Part shown: one piece after another, positions 1 to 11,276 of the stretch | Layout: the number at the start of each line of letters is the position of its first letter | Position numbering within the stretch: the stretch's first letter is position 1 | Assembly: GCA_002245135.1 (NCBI GenBank) | Contig: NGBS01000587.1 | Coordinates: 186,001 to 250,000 of the forward strand | Reading direction: 5' to 3' | DNA length: 64,000 bases | From: Proteromonas lacertae | Lineage: Eukaryota > Sar > Bigyra > Opalinata > Proteromonadidae | Position numbers and translations under genes: made by a program | Notes under the pieces: model-generated | What the model was told of the DNA's origin: nothing | Database searches by the model: none | Seen by the model: the letters and a program-made list of their open reading frames with translations, nothing else

Positions 1-129
1 AATTTGGGTTATGAAAATAATTTCATCTATTTTTCTCATTAAATACCCAAAATACAACAATATAATAATCGGTAAAATAAAATATATAATATATAACGAA
101 TATTAAAATATCATAATTTACGTTTCATG

Positions 130-3100
130 TTAATCTTCTACATTTCCGTCTTTCCATTCCTTAAGTCTACAACAACTACAAGAACTTTGTCTTTCAATAT
201 CATCTTCGTTTGTAAACTTAAGGAATTTATGATAGCACACATTCTTACCACATTTTTCACATCTCAAGCAAATACAGCTTTCACCACATGGACAATCTAA
301 TAATGTTTCATTTGGCACTTTTAAAGAACAAGCTTTACATATAAAATCATTTTCATATATAAAACATTGTCTCTTTACCACTTTATGTGAACATTTTTTA
401 CACTTTACTTTAACAGACAAATCTGAATAAAATAAAACCAATTGTTGAATCATTAAATATATTTTTGTATCTTCATTCTTTATTGCTGTACATATTAGCG
501 GTGAACATCTTGTATAAATAATTATATCTCTTTCTTCAGCAACATAAAAGTTGTATACATTCATTGATACAGAATTTTTGAATAATACTCTTGAAATTCT
601 AACATCAATATTCCTTTGGTTTGGATAATCATTTACAAATGGTAATGGCGGTGGTGATTGTGGTTGTTGCTGATGTGGCTGTTTCTGTTTCTGTTGTGTT
701 GGTTTAACTAATGGTAATGGTAATGCAACAGGTGGTGGTGGTAAATTGGGAGACATTAACTCAATAGCTCGTGGTTGTTTTGGCTTTATTACTAATGTTC
801 TACCTTGCTCTGGAAATGGAAATAATCCTCTTCCTAATTCACTGGCTATTAGTTTATTAGGAGTTTTTAATTGGTTTTAATTTCTTCTTTGATATTACCA
901 TTTGGTTTTCTAATACTGGTCCATCATCATATTCATTCATTGAATACACTTTTGAGTTTGATTGAATAGGTTGTGGTGGTGGTGGTGGTGGTGGTAATGG
1001 TAGTTGTACTTGTTGTCTTATCTGTTGTTGTATCATTCTTTGTTCTTGAAGTCCTGGTTGATATAACTCATATTCGGTGGGTATATATTTTCTAACTGGA
1101 ATAAAATCAATTAATCTGTTATTATTTGGTTGTAATTGAATTTGTTGTTGTTGTTGTATTTGATGTATTCTTTCAGGAGATAAGAGAGGTAAATCATTTG
1201 GTATTGGCAATGTTGGTTCAATGTAATTTGAATTATAATCAACTCTTGGAAGAGGTAATGATACTCTCTTATAAGTAGGAAGTGGAAGTGTTTGAGGTTG
1301 ATGTTGCTGTTGTTGATGTGGATTTTGACGTTGTTGTTGATGTTGTTGATTTGTATTAACAAATGGTAACGGAAGTATTTGAATTTGTTGAGGCGGGTTG
1401 AGTTCTATAACCATAATTGTTAGGGTTATTATTAACTACATCATATCCACCATCATCCATCATTTCAGTAACTATCATTTCATTTGGATAGGTTGGTATA
1501 TATTCATTATTATTATTGACATATACACTATTCATTGGCAATTGTGGTGGTTGTGGTAGAGATTGTTGTGATGGTATTGGTAAAGGTAATTGTTGTGGTG
1601 GTGGAGGTGGAGGAAGAGAAGAAGAAGAAGAAGGTGGTGGTGGTTGTTGTTGATATGATTGGTTCATAGATAATCTTGGAATTTTAGTTGGTTGAATATT
1701 ATCATTATCAAATGGATAAGATGCAGATCTTTTAATACTCTTATTTTGATTTGATTGTGAATATTTCTTTTCAATTTTTGCTGCTATTTCTATAATCAAT
1801 CTTTCTTGTTCTTGACTTAATTGAAGATCAGGTTCTTCATTTCTTTGATTTTTACTTTTAATTTGTTCAGTTATTTCAGATAAGAGAGATTGCAGTTGAG
1901 ATAAAGAATCACCTGACTCTTTATTTTCATTAATAATGCTTGCAGATGATGGTAATTCATTTGTTGGAAGTGTTGCTGTTGATGATGTTTTCTTCTTTGT
2001 TAATAACGATTGTAAGTTATTAATTGCATCTAATAACTTTGAACTATCATCATCTTCACTAATAGATGATGATGATGATGATGGAGGTGGTGGTTTGTTG
2101 TTGGATTGATGGAAGTGGTTGTTGTTGTTGGATTTGAATATGAGGATTATCAAGATGATTGACTTGTTTCTCATTTTCTTCATTATTCTTGACAACATCT
2201 TCTTCTTCATCATCTTCAATAATAATTGGCTGTGCTTCTGTTGGATAATTCATAAATGAGGTTTCTTCATTACTATCATATATTTCTGGATCAACTATCT
2301 GCTCAGCATAATCATATTCATTAGTTTCATTTTGTTGTAATTCTTCTTCATTTTCAGATGTTTTTGTTATATTCTGCTGCTTTTGTGGTGAAGTTGTTGC
2401 TGGTGGTTGTGGTGGAGGAGGAGATTGTTGTCTTTGTTCTTGTTGTTGTTGAATTGATGGAAATAACAATTGAGGTGGTAATACACTTGATGACGAAGGT
2501 GGTAATAATTGAGATTGTTTTTGATGTAATAACGAACTTACATCATGTTGAGGATAAGTTAATAACGAAAATGTTGATAAATGATCATTATCAGAGGAAG
2601 AAGTAGTAGTATCAGAAGATTTATCACGATTTAAAAGTAAAGGATATGTTTTCATGTTATTATTTTCTTCTTCTACTACTTCAATTTCTGAATTTTCTCT
2701 TTGATATGACTCAAAGCCACACTTATAGGGTATAATGACTGTATCTTCAAATATAATTGCTGCATTCTCTTTACGGTTATGAATCTTCAGTGAATAAGAA
2801 TCAACGATACCTCCTTCTACTATCACTAAATCATTATACCCTGTAAGTGATTTAAAAGATGGGATTTTTAAGTCTGGTAAATGTCTTTCAATTACATTTG
2901 GATCTGTTAGAGATAAACGTGGTATGAATGGCAATAAATTATATTGAAGATATTGTAATGGGTTGCATATTGCTAATTGTATTCCTTCTACAGATGATTC
3001 TACTTGTTGTTGTTGTTGTTGTATTGGTTGTTTTGGAAGAATTGGTTTTAAAGGTGGAGGTGGTGGTTCTTGTTGAGGTTGTAATTGTCGATGCTGTAGT

Positions 3101-3729
3101 TGTAAAGAGTGTTGTTTAGATTGAGATCGTTGTAATAATGGTAGTGGATTTTCTATCTCCTCAACCTCTGAATCATCATGTAAAGGTGATATTACATCAT
3201 CATCGTCTTTTTTGTTTTTATTGGATTTATTTGTATTATTATTCTTAGGAGGTGGTGTTTTTGACATACTTTCTGCTTCGTTAGGTATAAATCCATTATT
3301 TATATATAAATCTGGGTTTAATGTAGGTGAAGGAGGTATTGGAATGGTATTAGCAAGATGAGGGGGTAAAAGTTGCAAAGGAGGTGGCTGTTCTATACGT
3401 TTTGCTATATTTTCGTGGCATTCTTTACATATATTATCTGTATCGTATTGAAAATCTGAATTAGTTTTGTCTTTATGACACACTTCACAAATTCGGTTTT
3501 CGTCACCAACTCCTAGAAGAATTTTTATATCACGATTTGTATATCCCTTCTTGGTGCATGCTCGACAAACAAAATGTTTTGCATACCTTATAGGACGTGA
3601 TTCATACATGTTTGACTTACATAGAGCACATTTCTTACAACAAGCATCTGAAGGCAGTTTTTGTACCTTCTGACTTTTTATAATATGGATTGGGCTGATT
3701 TTATCAGATTTGTTGGTCACTCTGGACAT
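130..3729 (-). CDS. Gln/Pro-rich zinc-ribbon protein, paralog A (frame-broken)
   Basis: I do not recognise a named family. The N-terminus carries two Cys-rich knuckles: CCKKCALC...CRAC, then ICEVCHKDK...ICKEC. A long Gln/Pro/Ser-rich low-complexity middle follows. The C-terminus is a second Cys-rich module, VKCKKC...CF...FICKACSLKV...CLRCEKCGKNVCYHK...CSCCRLKEW, which aligns residue for residue with the C-terminus of the divergent gene at 4946-6241. The reading frame breaks at three places. Each is repaired by dropping one base from a run: TTT at 2094-2096, GGG at 1395-1397 and TTTTT at 864-868 (plus strand). After repair the codons read through smoothly, for example IQQQPPPPSSSS and YRTQPPQQIQIL. 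The second break could instead be a 46-nt GTG..TAG intron. The fold suggests a zinc-stabilised nucleic-acid or protein-binding role, which is inference only. Confidence 0.72.
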
Positions 3730-4945
3730 TTAAAAACCAAAAGATAAGGTATATAATAAAGAAAATTCGAGGGATTTTTTTCTATATGTTTTAATAATAG
3801 AGTCGTTATAGATTTTGAAACGCTATTTTCTTTACTTCGCAGGATTAAGTTATTATATGAGCAATTATAAACATTCAGAACAAAGTATATGCTAACATCA
3901 TGCCATATCTGCATGAGTTTATGAATTCTGAAAATGGTGATCAAATATTATGAACGCATGTTTAATGAATTGTAAATTGTATATTCTAAATGTATCAAAT
4001 GTAAGATTTGTTTATATGAAGTGATAGTAGTTGTATGCTTTAGAAATGGCTTTACAGATTTTACATTCAAATTATATTTATCTTCTATATAAAATTAAAT
4101 AGTAGATACAGTTGTCAGAAGTGCATCTGTACCATATAAAATCTCCATAATCTTTTTGTTAGTACTAAAATCTAAATTTATTAATGTAAGTTACATATTA
4201 AATTTTGATACTGCATAGGCAATATCTAGATGTATTGATAAATGTTATAACCCCATATTTATATATAGATTGTTTATAATTATTGTTTTTTTGTTTTTTT
4301 ATAATTTTATAAAATCTTTACCATATATATAATATATAAGTATAACATGTGAAGATCAGCAACGTCAGTGACACTTTAATAACACATATTGTAAAAGTCA
4401 TGTAAAAAGAAATCCCTTTTTTTTGGCATATATGTTTATTTTATATGAAGATCACAATAAAATTATTATAATCTTTCATGTATATAGATGTCGAATATAT
4501 TACACATTTGTAAACTCTGATTACTAATCATATCGATATTCTTCTGAATATCTGTAGTTAATTATAAGCTTATTGATATAACACTAAAAAGTTAAATGCA
4601 TATGTATGAATTAAAAAACACTCGTTTTCAAAATACACTAAATAAAGAAAAATATTTCACTTTATGTAAATTTTAAATGTTAATAGTTTTAATAATGCAT
4701 TTATATAATTCATCCCAATATAACTAAAACTCTTCCACGACTTGATGAAAAGTAAACTATATTCACTTTGAAACACCCTCACAAAATAGCATGCATAAGT
4801 ACATAAAGTTATTTATAGCTTATACCACTCGTACTCACGGTAAAAAATTGTATAGTCTTGAAGAAAACAGAAATTTTAAAACAAGGTTGTATAACGGATA
4901 TCTTAAAATAAAAATCATTTTGATATTTTATCATCTTATATATAT
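3730..4945. other. AT-rich divergent intergenic region between zinc-ribbon paralogs
   Basis: About 1.2 kb between the start codons of two divergently transcribed paralogs. I see no credible exon, RNA gene or repeat. Short open frames here lack any recognisable protein signature. It presumably holds the promoters of both genes. Confidence 0.6.
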
Positions 4946-6241
4946 ATGTCTTGTGCTAAAACGGAATCACCTTTTAGAGTAACACTTAATGGCTTCTTAG
5001 ATAGTGCTACTGAACAAGTTAGACAAAATGTCATCCAAGCAGACAATCAAAAGTCAAAAACACCACTAAACGGAGAAAAAAGCCTAGTTTTACCTATGTT
5101 AGATTATTCCTGTAGAAGATGTAAAACTTGTAAGAAAATCAAGCCAGCAGCTTCTTTTTTCTTACAGAAAGCATCCGGTAAAATAGTTCTCAGTAAAATA
5201 TGTACAATATGCAGAAAAGAATCTCGACAGAGTGCCATTTCTGCCAAATCACCATCAAGCGACACTTGCAAGAAAAAGTTCACTGAACTTAAAGGATCAG
5301 ATACTCCATTCTCTGTGTTACTACCTGCTGGTCATGCCGATATAAGTAAAGTAGAAATTAACGAATTAAGTAAAATAAAGCCAAGTCAAATTGAAATCAA
5401 AGATGATTCTGTTAAAATAGCCGACATAAATACTTTATTTAATATTTATTCACTTGGATATACTAATTTAAACATGATGTATAATATAGAACAATACAAC
5501 ATATATCTATCTTTATTAAGCCAGATGAATCAGTATCCTATGATTCCTCAATTTCCAATCATTTCTCAGACCACATATAACCCAAATCTCCAACAGCAAC
5601 AATTACAACAACACCAACAACAGCAACCAATTATAACTAAACAATTAAAAGATAATAAATCACCTACATCACCGTCATCACCAATTAAAGGTATAGTTAA
5701 CTCTAATGTTGATTTTACTATTTCATTTGCTGAGCTAAAAAATCTCATTCCTGAAGACGTATTTCATGGATTAAAGAAAGAACATCAAACTCAATTGACA
5801 ATCTATTCCAACAATCCTCAAACCGTATTCAAGCTTTTACCTAATTCAGATACAAGAAAATTCACCATAATGAATGAGTTAATTAAATTCTATGAGTTAT
5901 TGACAGTTACTATAAAATGTAATGTATGTAAAGAGACTATACCAAAAATGAATTGTTTTTTACATAAAGATAACTTCATATGTAGAGAATGTTCATTAAA
6001 AGTTGAATCACACGAGTTAGTTGATTGGAATTGTGATAGTATTGATACAGCAAAAGGTAAATGTTTTACTATTCAATGTGTGAGATGTAAACACAGTATT
6101 TGCTATCATAAATACTTGAAATATAACAGAAATGGTGAGATAAAGAGACAAAATACCTGTAGTTATTGTAGATTAAAACAGTGGAGAGATTATTATCTTG
6201 GTATTAGTAATGGAAGTGCATCAATCCTTTCTAATGAATAG
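4946..6241 (+). CDS. Zinc-ribbon protein, paralog B
   Basis: Intact, intronless 431-residue protein ending in TAG. Residues ~50-85 hold a CxxC...CxxC ribbon (CRRCKTCKKIKPAASFF followed by CTICRK), the spacing seen in many small treble-clef or Stc1/HNH-like ribbons. A Gln-rich linker (~residues 210-240) follows. The C-terminal ~110 residues match paralog A: KCNVCKETIPKMNCF, FICRECSLKV, CVRCKHSICYHKYLK, RQNTCSYCRLKQW. The two genes face away from each other across 1.2 kb, so they look like an inverted tandem duplication whose middles diverged. There is no signal peptide or membrane segment. Function is unknown; nuclear or cytosolic zinc-dependent binding is a guess from the Cys pattern. The start is the first ATG of the frame, just after an AT-rich stretch. 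Confidence 0.82.
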   Translation: MSCAKTESPFRVTLNGFLDSATEQVRQNVIQADNQKSKTPLNGEKSLVLPMLDYSCRRCKTCKKIKPAASFFLQKASGKIVLSKICTICRKESRQSAISAKSPSSDTCKKKFTELKGSDTPFSVLLPAGHADISKVEINELSKIKPSQIEIKDDSVKIADINTLFNIYSLGYTNLNMMYNIEQYNIYLSLLSQMNQYPMIPQFPIISQTTYNPNLQQQQLQQHQQQQPIITKQLKDNKSPTSPSSPIKGIVNSNVDFTISFAELKNLIPEDVFHGLKKEHQTQLTIYSNNPQTVFKLLPNSDTRKFTIMNELIKFYELLTVTIKCNVCKETIPKMNCFLHKDNFICRECSLKVESHELVDWNCDSIDTAKGKCFTIQCVRCKHSICYHKYLKYNRNGEIKRQNTCSYCRLKQWRDYYLGISNGSASILSNE

Positions 6242-6526
6242 AAAGATTCAGCCATTTATGTATATAATAATGTTATATCATTATCAACTATTTATTATTA
6301 TTTATATTCTAAGAATATTAATTCTATTTATTATTTATTTGGAATAATATATTTATTCGAATATTATTATTATTATATTTATTGGAATATTATATTTATC
6401 GAATTTAATTCTTATTATTTATATTGTAAATAATACTTACTATATATCTTTTTTAATATTATTTTTAATGTGTTGTGGAGATAAAAAAAACATAAAATAT
6501 GATAGAATAATCAAAATGATTATTAT

Positions 6527-9347
6527 TTAAATTTTAGTTTCCATTCCCAACTCAGCAAAGAAATTACTTTGTACTTCTTGATTCTCATTCTTTTTTACAT
6601 TTGGTTTATTAGTATGTGTTTTCTTTACTTTCTTCTTCTGTAAACTATCAATTGGTTGTGGAGGAACATATTCAGCTGGTGGTGGAAGTGAAGATTCGAT
6701 TGTTGGTTTTATTTGTCTATATAAATTATCATCTTCTTCCGAATCAAACAATCCACCCATTATTTCATTAGCATCGCTTGTTTCAGGATTAATTAACTTT
6801 CGATAAGCAAATAAACCACACATTAAAATACATCCAACTACAAAGGATATACCAATAATTTCACCAACTCCAATTGTATAACCTTCTTCAATAGCATTAT
6901 CACATAATCCAAATCTTTTAGATTCAACAACAATGTGTGGCTTTTCTTCATTATCAAATGATGTACATTCAACTACATATTCTCTACATGGTTTTACATC
7001 AAAAGTAACTGAGACAGTATTACTACAATCATATTTTTTACCATCTTTTAATAATTCGTCTAATTGTAAAGTTGAATGTGGGAATTTAACTTGACATATT
7101 CCTTTAGAAGGAGCAGTACAAGTTAATGGAATTGTAACTGTTGTAGCACTTGCATCACCTTTAGATGGTAATTGACCTATTTTTACAATTGCTTCATTCA
7201 TTTTATAGATTACTGAAGATCTTGGTTTTGTATCACCTTCTCTATTACCAATACAAATGACACGACGAGAATTAAAATCTTTCGCTGTTTGAATTTTGAT
7301 CATAATGTCAGTTGTACCATTCTTTTCTTTAATTTCTCCTGAAAATTGACTGTTTTCTATTTCAGTGATTGGATAATTTCCTTCTTCTACATCTATATTA
7401 GCTAATACACATTTTATTGTACTTGGATGAGAAGCGCCCACCGTCACTTTAAGTGAATAATTACCGCTCCATTCAACTTTAGGATTAGTTATTGTGTATG
7501 ATTCACCTGCTGGCCATTCAATTGGATTAAATTCTTGAACGGTACTTACTCCATCAGCTTCATAAATACAATAAACAGTATATTTCTTAGATATTTCCAA
7601 ATCTGTCAATTTTATTTCACCATTATCATTTTCTTTCATTTCATTATTAACACCTTCTGACTTTATTCTTTCATTGTCTGGTTTTGGTTCTCCTTCTGCG
7701 TTGGCTATACAATGAGCTTTTCCTGATTTTGTTGATGTTATTGTTACTGTACCAAATGTGCTTTTTCTCCCATTATCACTAATTTTCGCTAATGTACCAG
7801 ATGATGTTGTTGGTGACGATGAAGTTGGCAATGATGTTGGAGGAGGTGGAGTAGTTTGTGTTTGTGATGGTAATACAGTTGGAGGAGGTGGAGTTGTAGG
7901 ATTAATGTTATTATAATTGTTGTTTAAATTGTTGCTATTCATGTTGTTATTGTTATTGAAATTGTTGTTTCCATTGTTAAGATTATTGTTGTTGATATTG
8001 TTACTGAGGTTATTATTGACATTATTGACATTGTTATTGAGGTTATTATTGACATTATTGAGGTTATTGTTATTGAGGTTATTATTGACATTGTTAAGAT
8101 TATTGTTATTATTGACATTGTTATTAACATTGTTGTTGACATTATTGAGGTTATTGTTAACATTACCATTCATGTTGTTATTGTTATTTAAGTTGTTGTT
8201 ATTAACCATATTGTTGTTAAAATTATTATTGACATTGTTATTGAGGTTATTATTAACATTGTTGTTGAAATTGTTATTAATGTTGTTATTATTCATATTA
8301 TCGTTGTTATTTAAGTTATTATTATTATTAACATTACCATTCATGTTATTATTGTTAACATTATTGTTATTTAAGTAATTAGTGTTTACATTGTTATTGT
8401 TGAGGTTGTTATTATTCATGTTATTGTTTTGAACATTACTTGTTGGTAAACTTGTTGCTGTTGTGTTTCTTGATGTAGATTTCTTCAATTTTTCATCATC
8501 ATCATCGTCATCTTCATTATCTTTACCTTTTTCTCCTTCTTTCTGGTTATTACCTGTTGGTGGAATTGTGGTTGGATTGTTGCCAGTTGGTGGAATAGTA
8601 GTTGGATTATTACCTGTTGGTGGAATAGTAGTTGGATTATTGCCAGTTGGTGGAATAGTAGTTGGATTATTACCTGTTGGTGGAATAGTAGTTGGATTGT
8701 TTCCAGTTGGTGGAATAGTAGTTGGATTATTACCATGTTGGTGGAATAGTAGTTGGATTATTACCAGTTGGTGGAATAGTGAGTTGGATTATTACCAGTT
8801 GGTGGAATAGTAGTTGGATTGTTACCAGTTGGTGGAATAGTAGTTGGATTGTTACCAGTTGGTGGAATAGTAGTTGGATTATTACCTGTTGGTGGAATAG
8901 TAGTTGGATTGTTGCCAGTTGGTGGAATAGTAGTTGGATTGTTGCCAGTTGGTGGAATAGTAGTTGGATTATTACCTGTTGGTGGAATAGTAGGTTGGAT
9001 TATTACCATGTTGGTGGAATAGTAGTTGGATTATTACCTGTTGGTGGAATTGTGGTTGGATTGTTACCAGTTGGCGGAATAGTAGTTGGATTATTACCTG
9101 TTGGTGGAATAGTAGTTGGATTGTTTCCAGTTGGTGGAATAGTGGTTGGATTATTACCAGTTGGTGGTGGACTAGTAGCTTTAACTCCTGTAGGCACTAC
9201 AGTTGCAGATTTGACAGTAGTTTCTTCTAAACCTCTCAAGTGACTAACTTTACTAATTGGTTCAGAAAGTACTAAAGTAAATATTACTATTACATTATAT
9301 CACAGAATAATACACAATAGGCCCAAACAATTGGATAAATTCTTCAT
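6527..9347 (-). CDS. Mucin-like Asn-rich type I membrane surface protein
   Basis: The protein starts MKNLSNCLGLL and, after removal of a 27-nt intron (9287-9313), continues LIFTLVLSEPIS, a clear signal peptide. About twenty copies of a Pro/Thr decapeptide (TTIPPTGNNP) follow, then an acidic patch, then ~170 residues of NNNxNNN spacers, then Pro/Thr linkers. The folded ectodomain has about three ~100-residue beta-type repeats with paired cysteines (AHCIA...YTVYC, TIKCV...RVICI, GICQV...YVVEC). One membrane span follows (IIGISFVVGCILMCGLFAY), then a ~95-residue Lys/Pro-rich cytoplasmic tail. It looks like a glycosylated adhesin or coat protein held off the membrane by a long stalk. Four one-base insertions inside the repeat array (near 8735, 8781, 8994, 9009) break the frame; the units either side are normal. 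TGA at the signal peptide lies inside the intron, so no code change is needed. Confidence 0.78.
7905..8433 (-). repeat. Asn-codon (AAT/AAC) low-complexity tract
   Basis: About 530 bp of AAT/AAC-dominated sequence encoding runs of three to five Asn separated by single Val, Leu, Met, Phe or Gly. It is part of the stalk of the surface protein. The Leu-rich frame on the plus strand is a mirror of this tract, not a gene. Confidence 0.9.
8543..9165 (-). repeat. 30-bp tandem repeat, about 20 units
   Basis: Repeating unit with the sense-strand meaning TTIPPTGNNP. Units differ at a few synonymous positions. Four units are 31 bp because of one extra base: CCATG for CCAG twice, GTGAGT for GTAGT once, TAGGT for TAGT once. 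These extra bases cause every frame change in the array. Confidence 0.93.
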
Positions 9348-9528
9348 TAGTCAGTAGAAATCAATAAAATGAAAGAAATTTGTCCAAAACTGACAAAAAA
9401 TATATTCGTTTTATGGAAACTAAAATATACTTTTCTCACACATTACAGTATAAAACCAACAAAAATTTAAATGATACACTATTTTCAATGATTATTTTCT
9501 TCATTACAATCAAACAAAAAGAAAAATG

Positions 9529-9536
9529 AAAAAAAA
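9529..9536 (-). terminator. Pol III T-run terminator of tRNA-Ile
   Basis: Eight T residues on the minus strand begin one or two bases after the tRNA 3' end, as expected for RNA polymerase III termination. Confidence 0.75.
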
Positions 9537-9537
9537 T

Positions 9538-9609
9538 GGTCGGTATGGGGCTCGAACCCATGACCGCCGCCTTATTAGAGCGGTGCTCTACCGACTGAGC
9601 TAACCGACC
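9538..9609 (-). tRNA. tRNA-Ile (anticodon AAT)
   Basis: A 72-nt cloverleaf folds by eye. The acceptor stem GGTCGGT pairs with ACCGACC. The D-arm is GCTC/GAGC. The anticodon stem CCGCT/GGCGG encloses loop CTAATAA, giving anticodon AAT. The variable loop has 5 nt. The T-arm is ATGGG-TTCGAGC-CCCAT, with a good B box (GGTTCGAGCCC). There is no intron and no encoded CCA. Eukaryotes use AAU, read as IAU, for Ile, which supports a nuclear gene. Confidence 0.95.
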
Positions 9610-9725
9610 TTCAATTTTCATTATGAAATTGTGTTTATAAAATTTATAAATCTCTTTTACTCTCAAAACAACAACAAATATACAATCAGTATCGATAATA
9701 ATAAAAATTATAATAAAATTGGCAT

Positions 9726-10960
9726 TTATATTCCCCAAATATGAATATATCCACTCTTATCACCAGCAATAACACAAGAATTTCTATCATCATAATTCAT
9801 AGTCGTTACAGTGGACAAAGCCAGTCTTTCTTTATCTGAATGAGGTTCAATTGTCTGGATTAATTTCAAAGTCACACTATCATATATCATAATAGAAGGA
9901 CTGTCGTTATTATATATAATTAACTTATCATCATTCAATATGACCAATCCAATAGTATATATTAACTTAACATCAGCTATTTTCACTCCATTTAATTTCC
10001 AACACAATATTCTATTTTTATTTGATAATAGAATAGCTGAATTATCTCTATTTAGTATAATATACCTATCTTTCATAGCTGTATATTTTAACTCAATCTC
10101 TGTTTTGTTTATATAATTGTAAAGTATAATGTTTTCGTTTTCTATACCATAAATTATTGTTTGATTGGTTAATTCAAGTATTTCCATAGATCTTCCTGCA
10201 GGAAGAGGAATTATTTCCATTTCACTCATTTTTTTAGTAACAATGTTAAAAATAGTAAAATTGACAGATGAACCATCAGTTTTATAGATAATTAATATAT
10301 TTTTATAATCTTCGATTTTTATATCTTCTATTCCATTTTTATCTAAGGAGTAGATTTTCATATAGCCTTTTAAACTATAAAACTCAAACTGTTTGTGATT
10401 GTTCACCAATAAGAAATTATCTATCGATGAATAATCAATAAATCCATCTGCTTTAAGTATTAATTTGTGATCTAAATGCATATACTTCATTATGTTCCTA
10501 TTTAACATATACATAGAATTGAATACATTAAATTGACTGATCTAGTCTCCATAAATGTATTGGTGATTAGAATTGAGAATTCCTCTGGATTAAAATAAAT
10601 AGATACAATAATTTCATAAGGATCACTGTTTAAATAACAAATAAATGCTTGGTTTTCTTAAAATATTAAATATAATATTATTCTACTTCTTCTATATGCT
10701 GATGCAACTCCACATTTATTCAATACAAAGTATATCTCTGGTGTAATGGCTATTTCGGTAATTGAACAGCGAGTATCACAATATAATGGAGTATTTTCTC
10801 CTTTAGCGGTTTTAATTGTGTCAACAGATGTCTGCATCAAATAATTATATCAAAGTACTTTATAATTGAAAGAAGGTTTAATATTGTTTATTATTTCTCT
10901 CCTGATGGTGTTTTCTGCTCTAAGTCCGCTACACACGCTTAAATCCAACAACATATTCAT
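9726..10960 (-). CDS. Conserved WD40/beta-propeller-like protein of unknown role
   Basis: Four exons give a 382-residue protein once three introns are removed: 10832-10858 (27 nt), 10657-10686 (30 nt) and 10498-10526 (29 nt). All are GT-AG and the reading frame closes exactly. Exon 3 reads KNQAFICYLNSDPYEIIVS, followed by blade-like strands and a final KSGYIHIWGI, typical of a WD repeat end. From memory the KNQAFxCxLNxxPY stretch resembles an uncharacterised family found in plants and protists; I cannot confirm that without a search. There is no membrane segment. It is divergent from the protease gene at 11277, with 316 bp between start codons. Without splicing only the last 262 residues would be seen, and the second intron hides the conserved motif. 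Confidence 0.8.
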
Positions 10961-11276
10961 TTTAATCAATTATAATCAAAAGAAAAAAGGTGATCTAAAC
11001 GACTATATTTTCTATAATTGTTTAATTTTATAGGCGGATTAAACATTTATCATCAAATGGTTTTTGCAATAATATTATGTCTATTAGATATAAACAACAA
11101 CAACAGTTTAAATGTGAGGTTGATTTCAACTAACATGAAGATTTAATGCTTTGAATAAAACTATAATCCTGCTATTCATTTATAACTATCTCTAATACTA
11201 TTCAAATAAACACCATAAACTCATTTTTCAATCAAGAAAATTCAAAAAAAAACGACCAATAATTTTTATAAAACGG
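10961..11276. promoter_or_regulatory. Shared divergent promoter region
   Basis: 316 bp between the start codons of the WD40-like gene (minus) and the ubiquitin protease gene (plus). No defined motif is recognisable beyond general AT richness. Confidence 0.45.

Noticed and set aside
130-3729. Programmed +1 ribosomal frameshifting as in Euplotes
   Set aside because: The extra bases sit in unrelated contexts, not at a fixed slippery-stop site. The duplicated segment shows the same coding sequence without them.
7917-8378. Leu-rich protein on the plus strand
   Set aside because: It is the complement of the Asn-codon tract of the surface protein and has no other support.
8543-9165. CRISPR-like array from ~30-bp repeats
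   Set aside because: The repeats are contiguous, with no unique spacers, and encode a regular decapeptide inside a signal-peptide protein.
9287-9347. TGA read as Trp in the surface protein signal peptide
   Set aside because: A 27-nt GT-AG intron removes the TGA and gives a perfect signal peptide. Trp is TGG throughout, and TGA ends the giant gene.
9436-9738. 100-residue open frame on the minus strand
   Set aside because: It runs straight through the tRNA-Ile gene and has no protein features.
10658-10840. Independent 60-residue protein
   Set aside because: It is exon 2 of the WD40-like gene, joined by introns of 27 and 30 nt.
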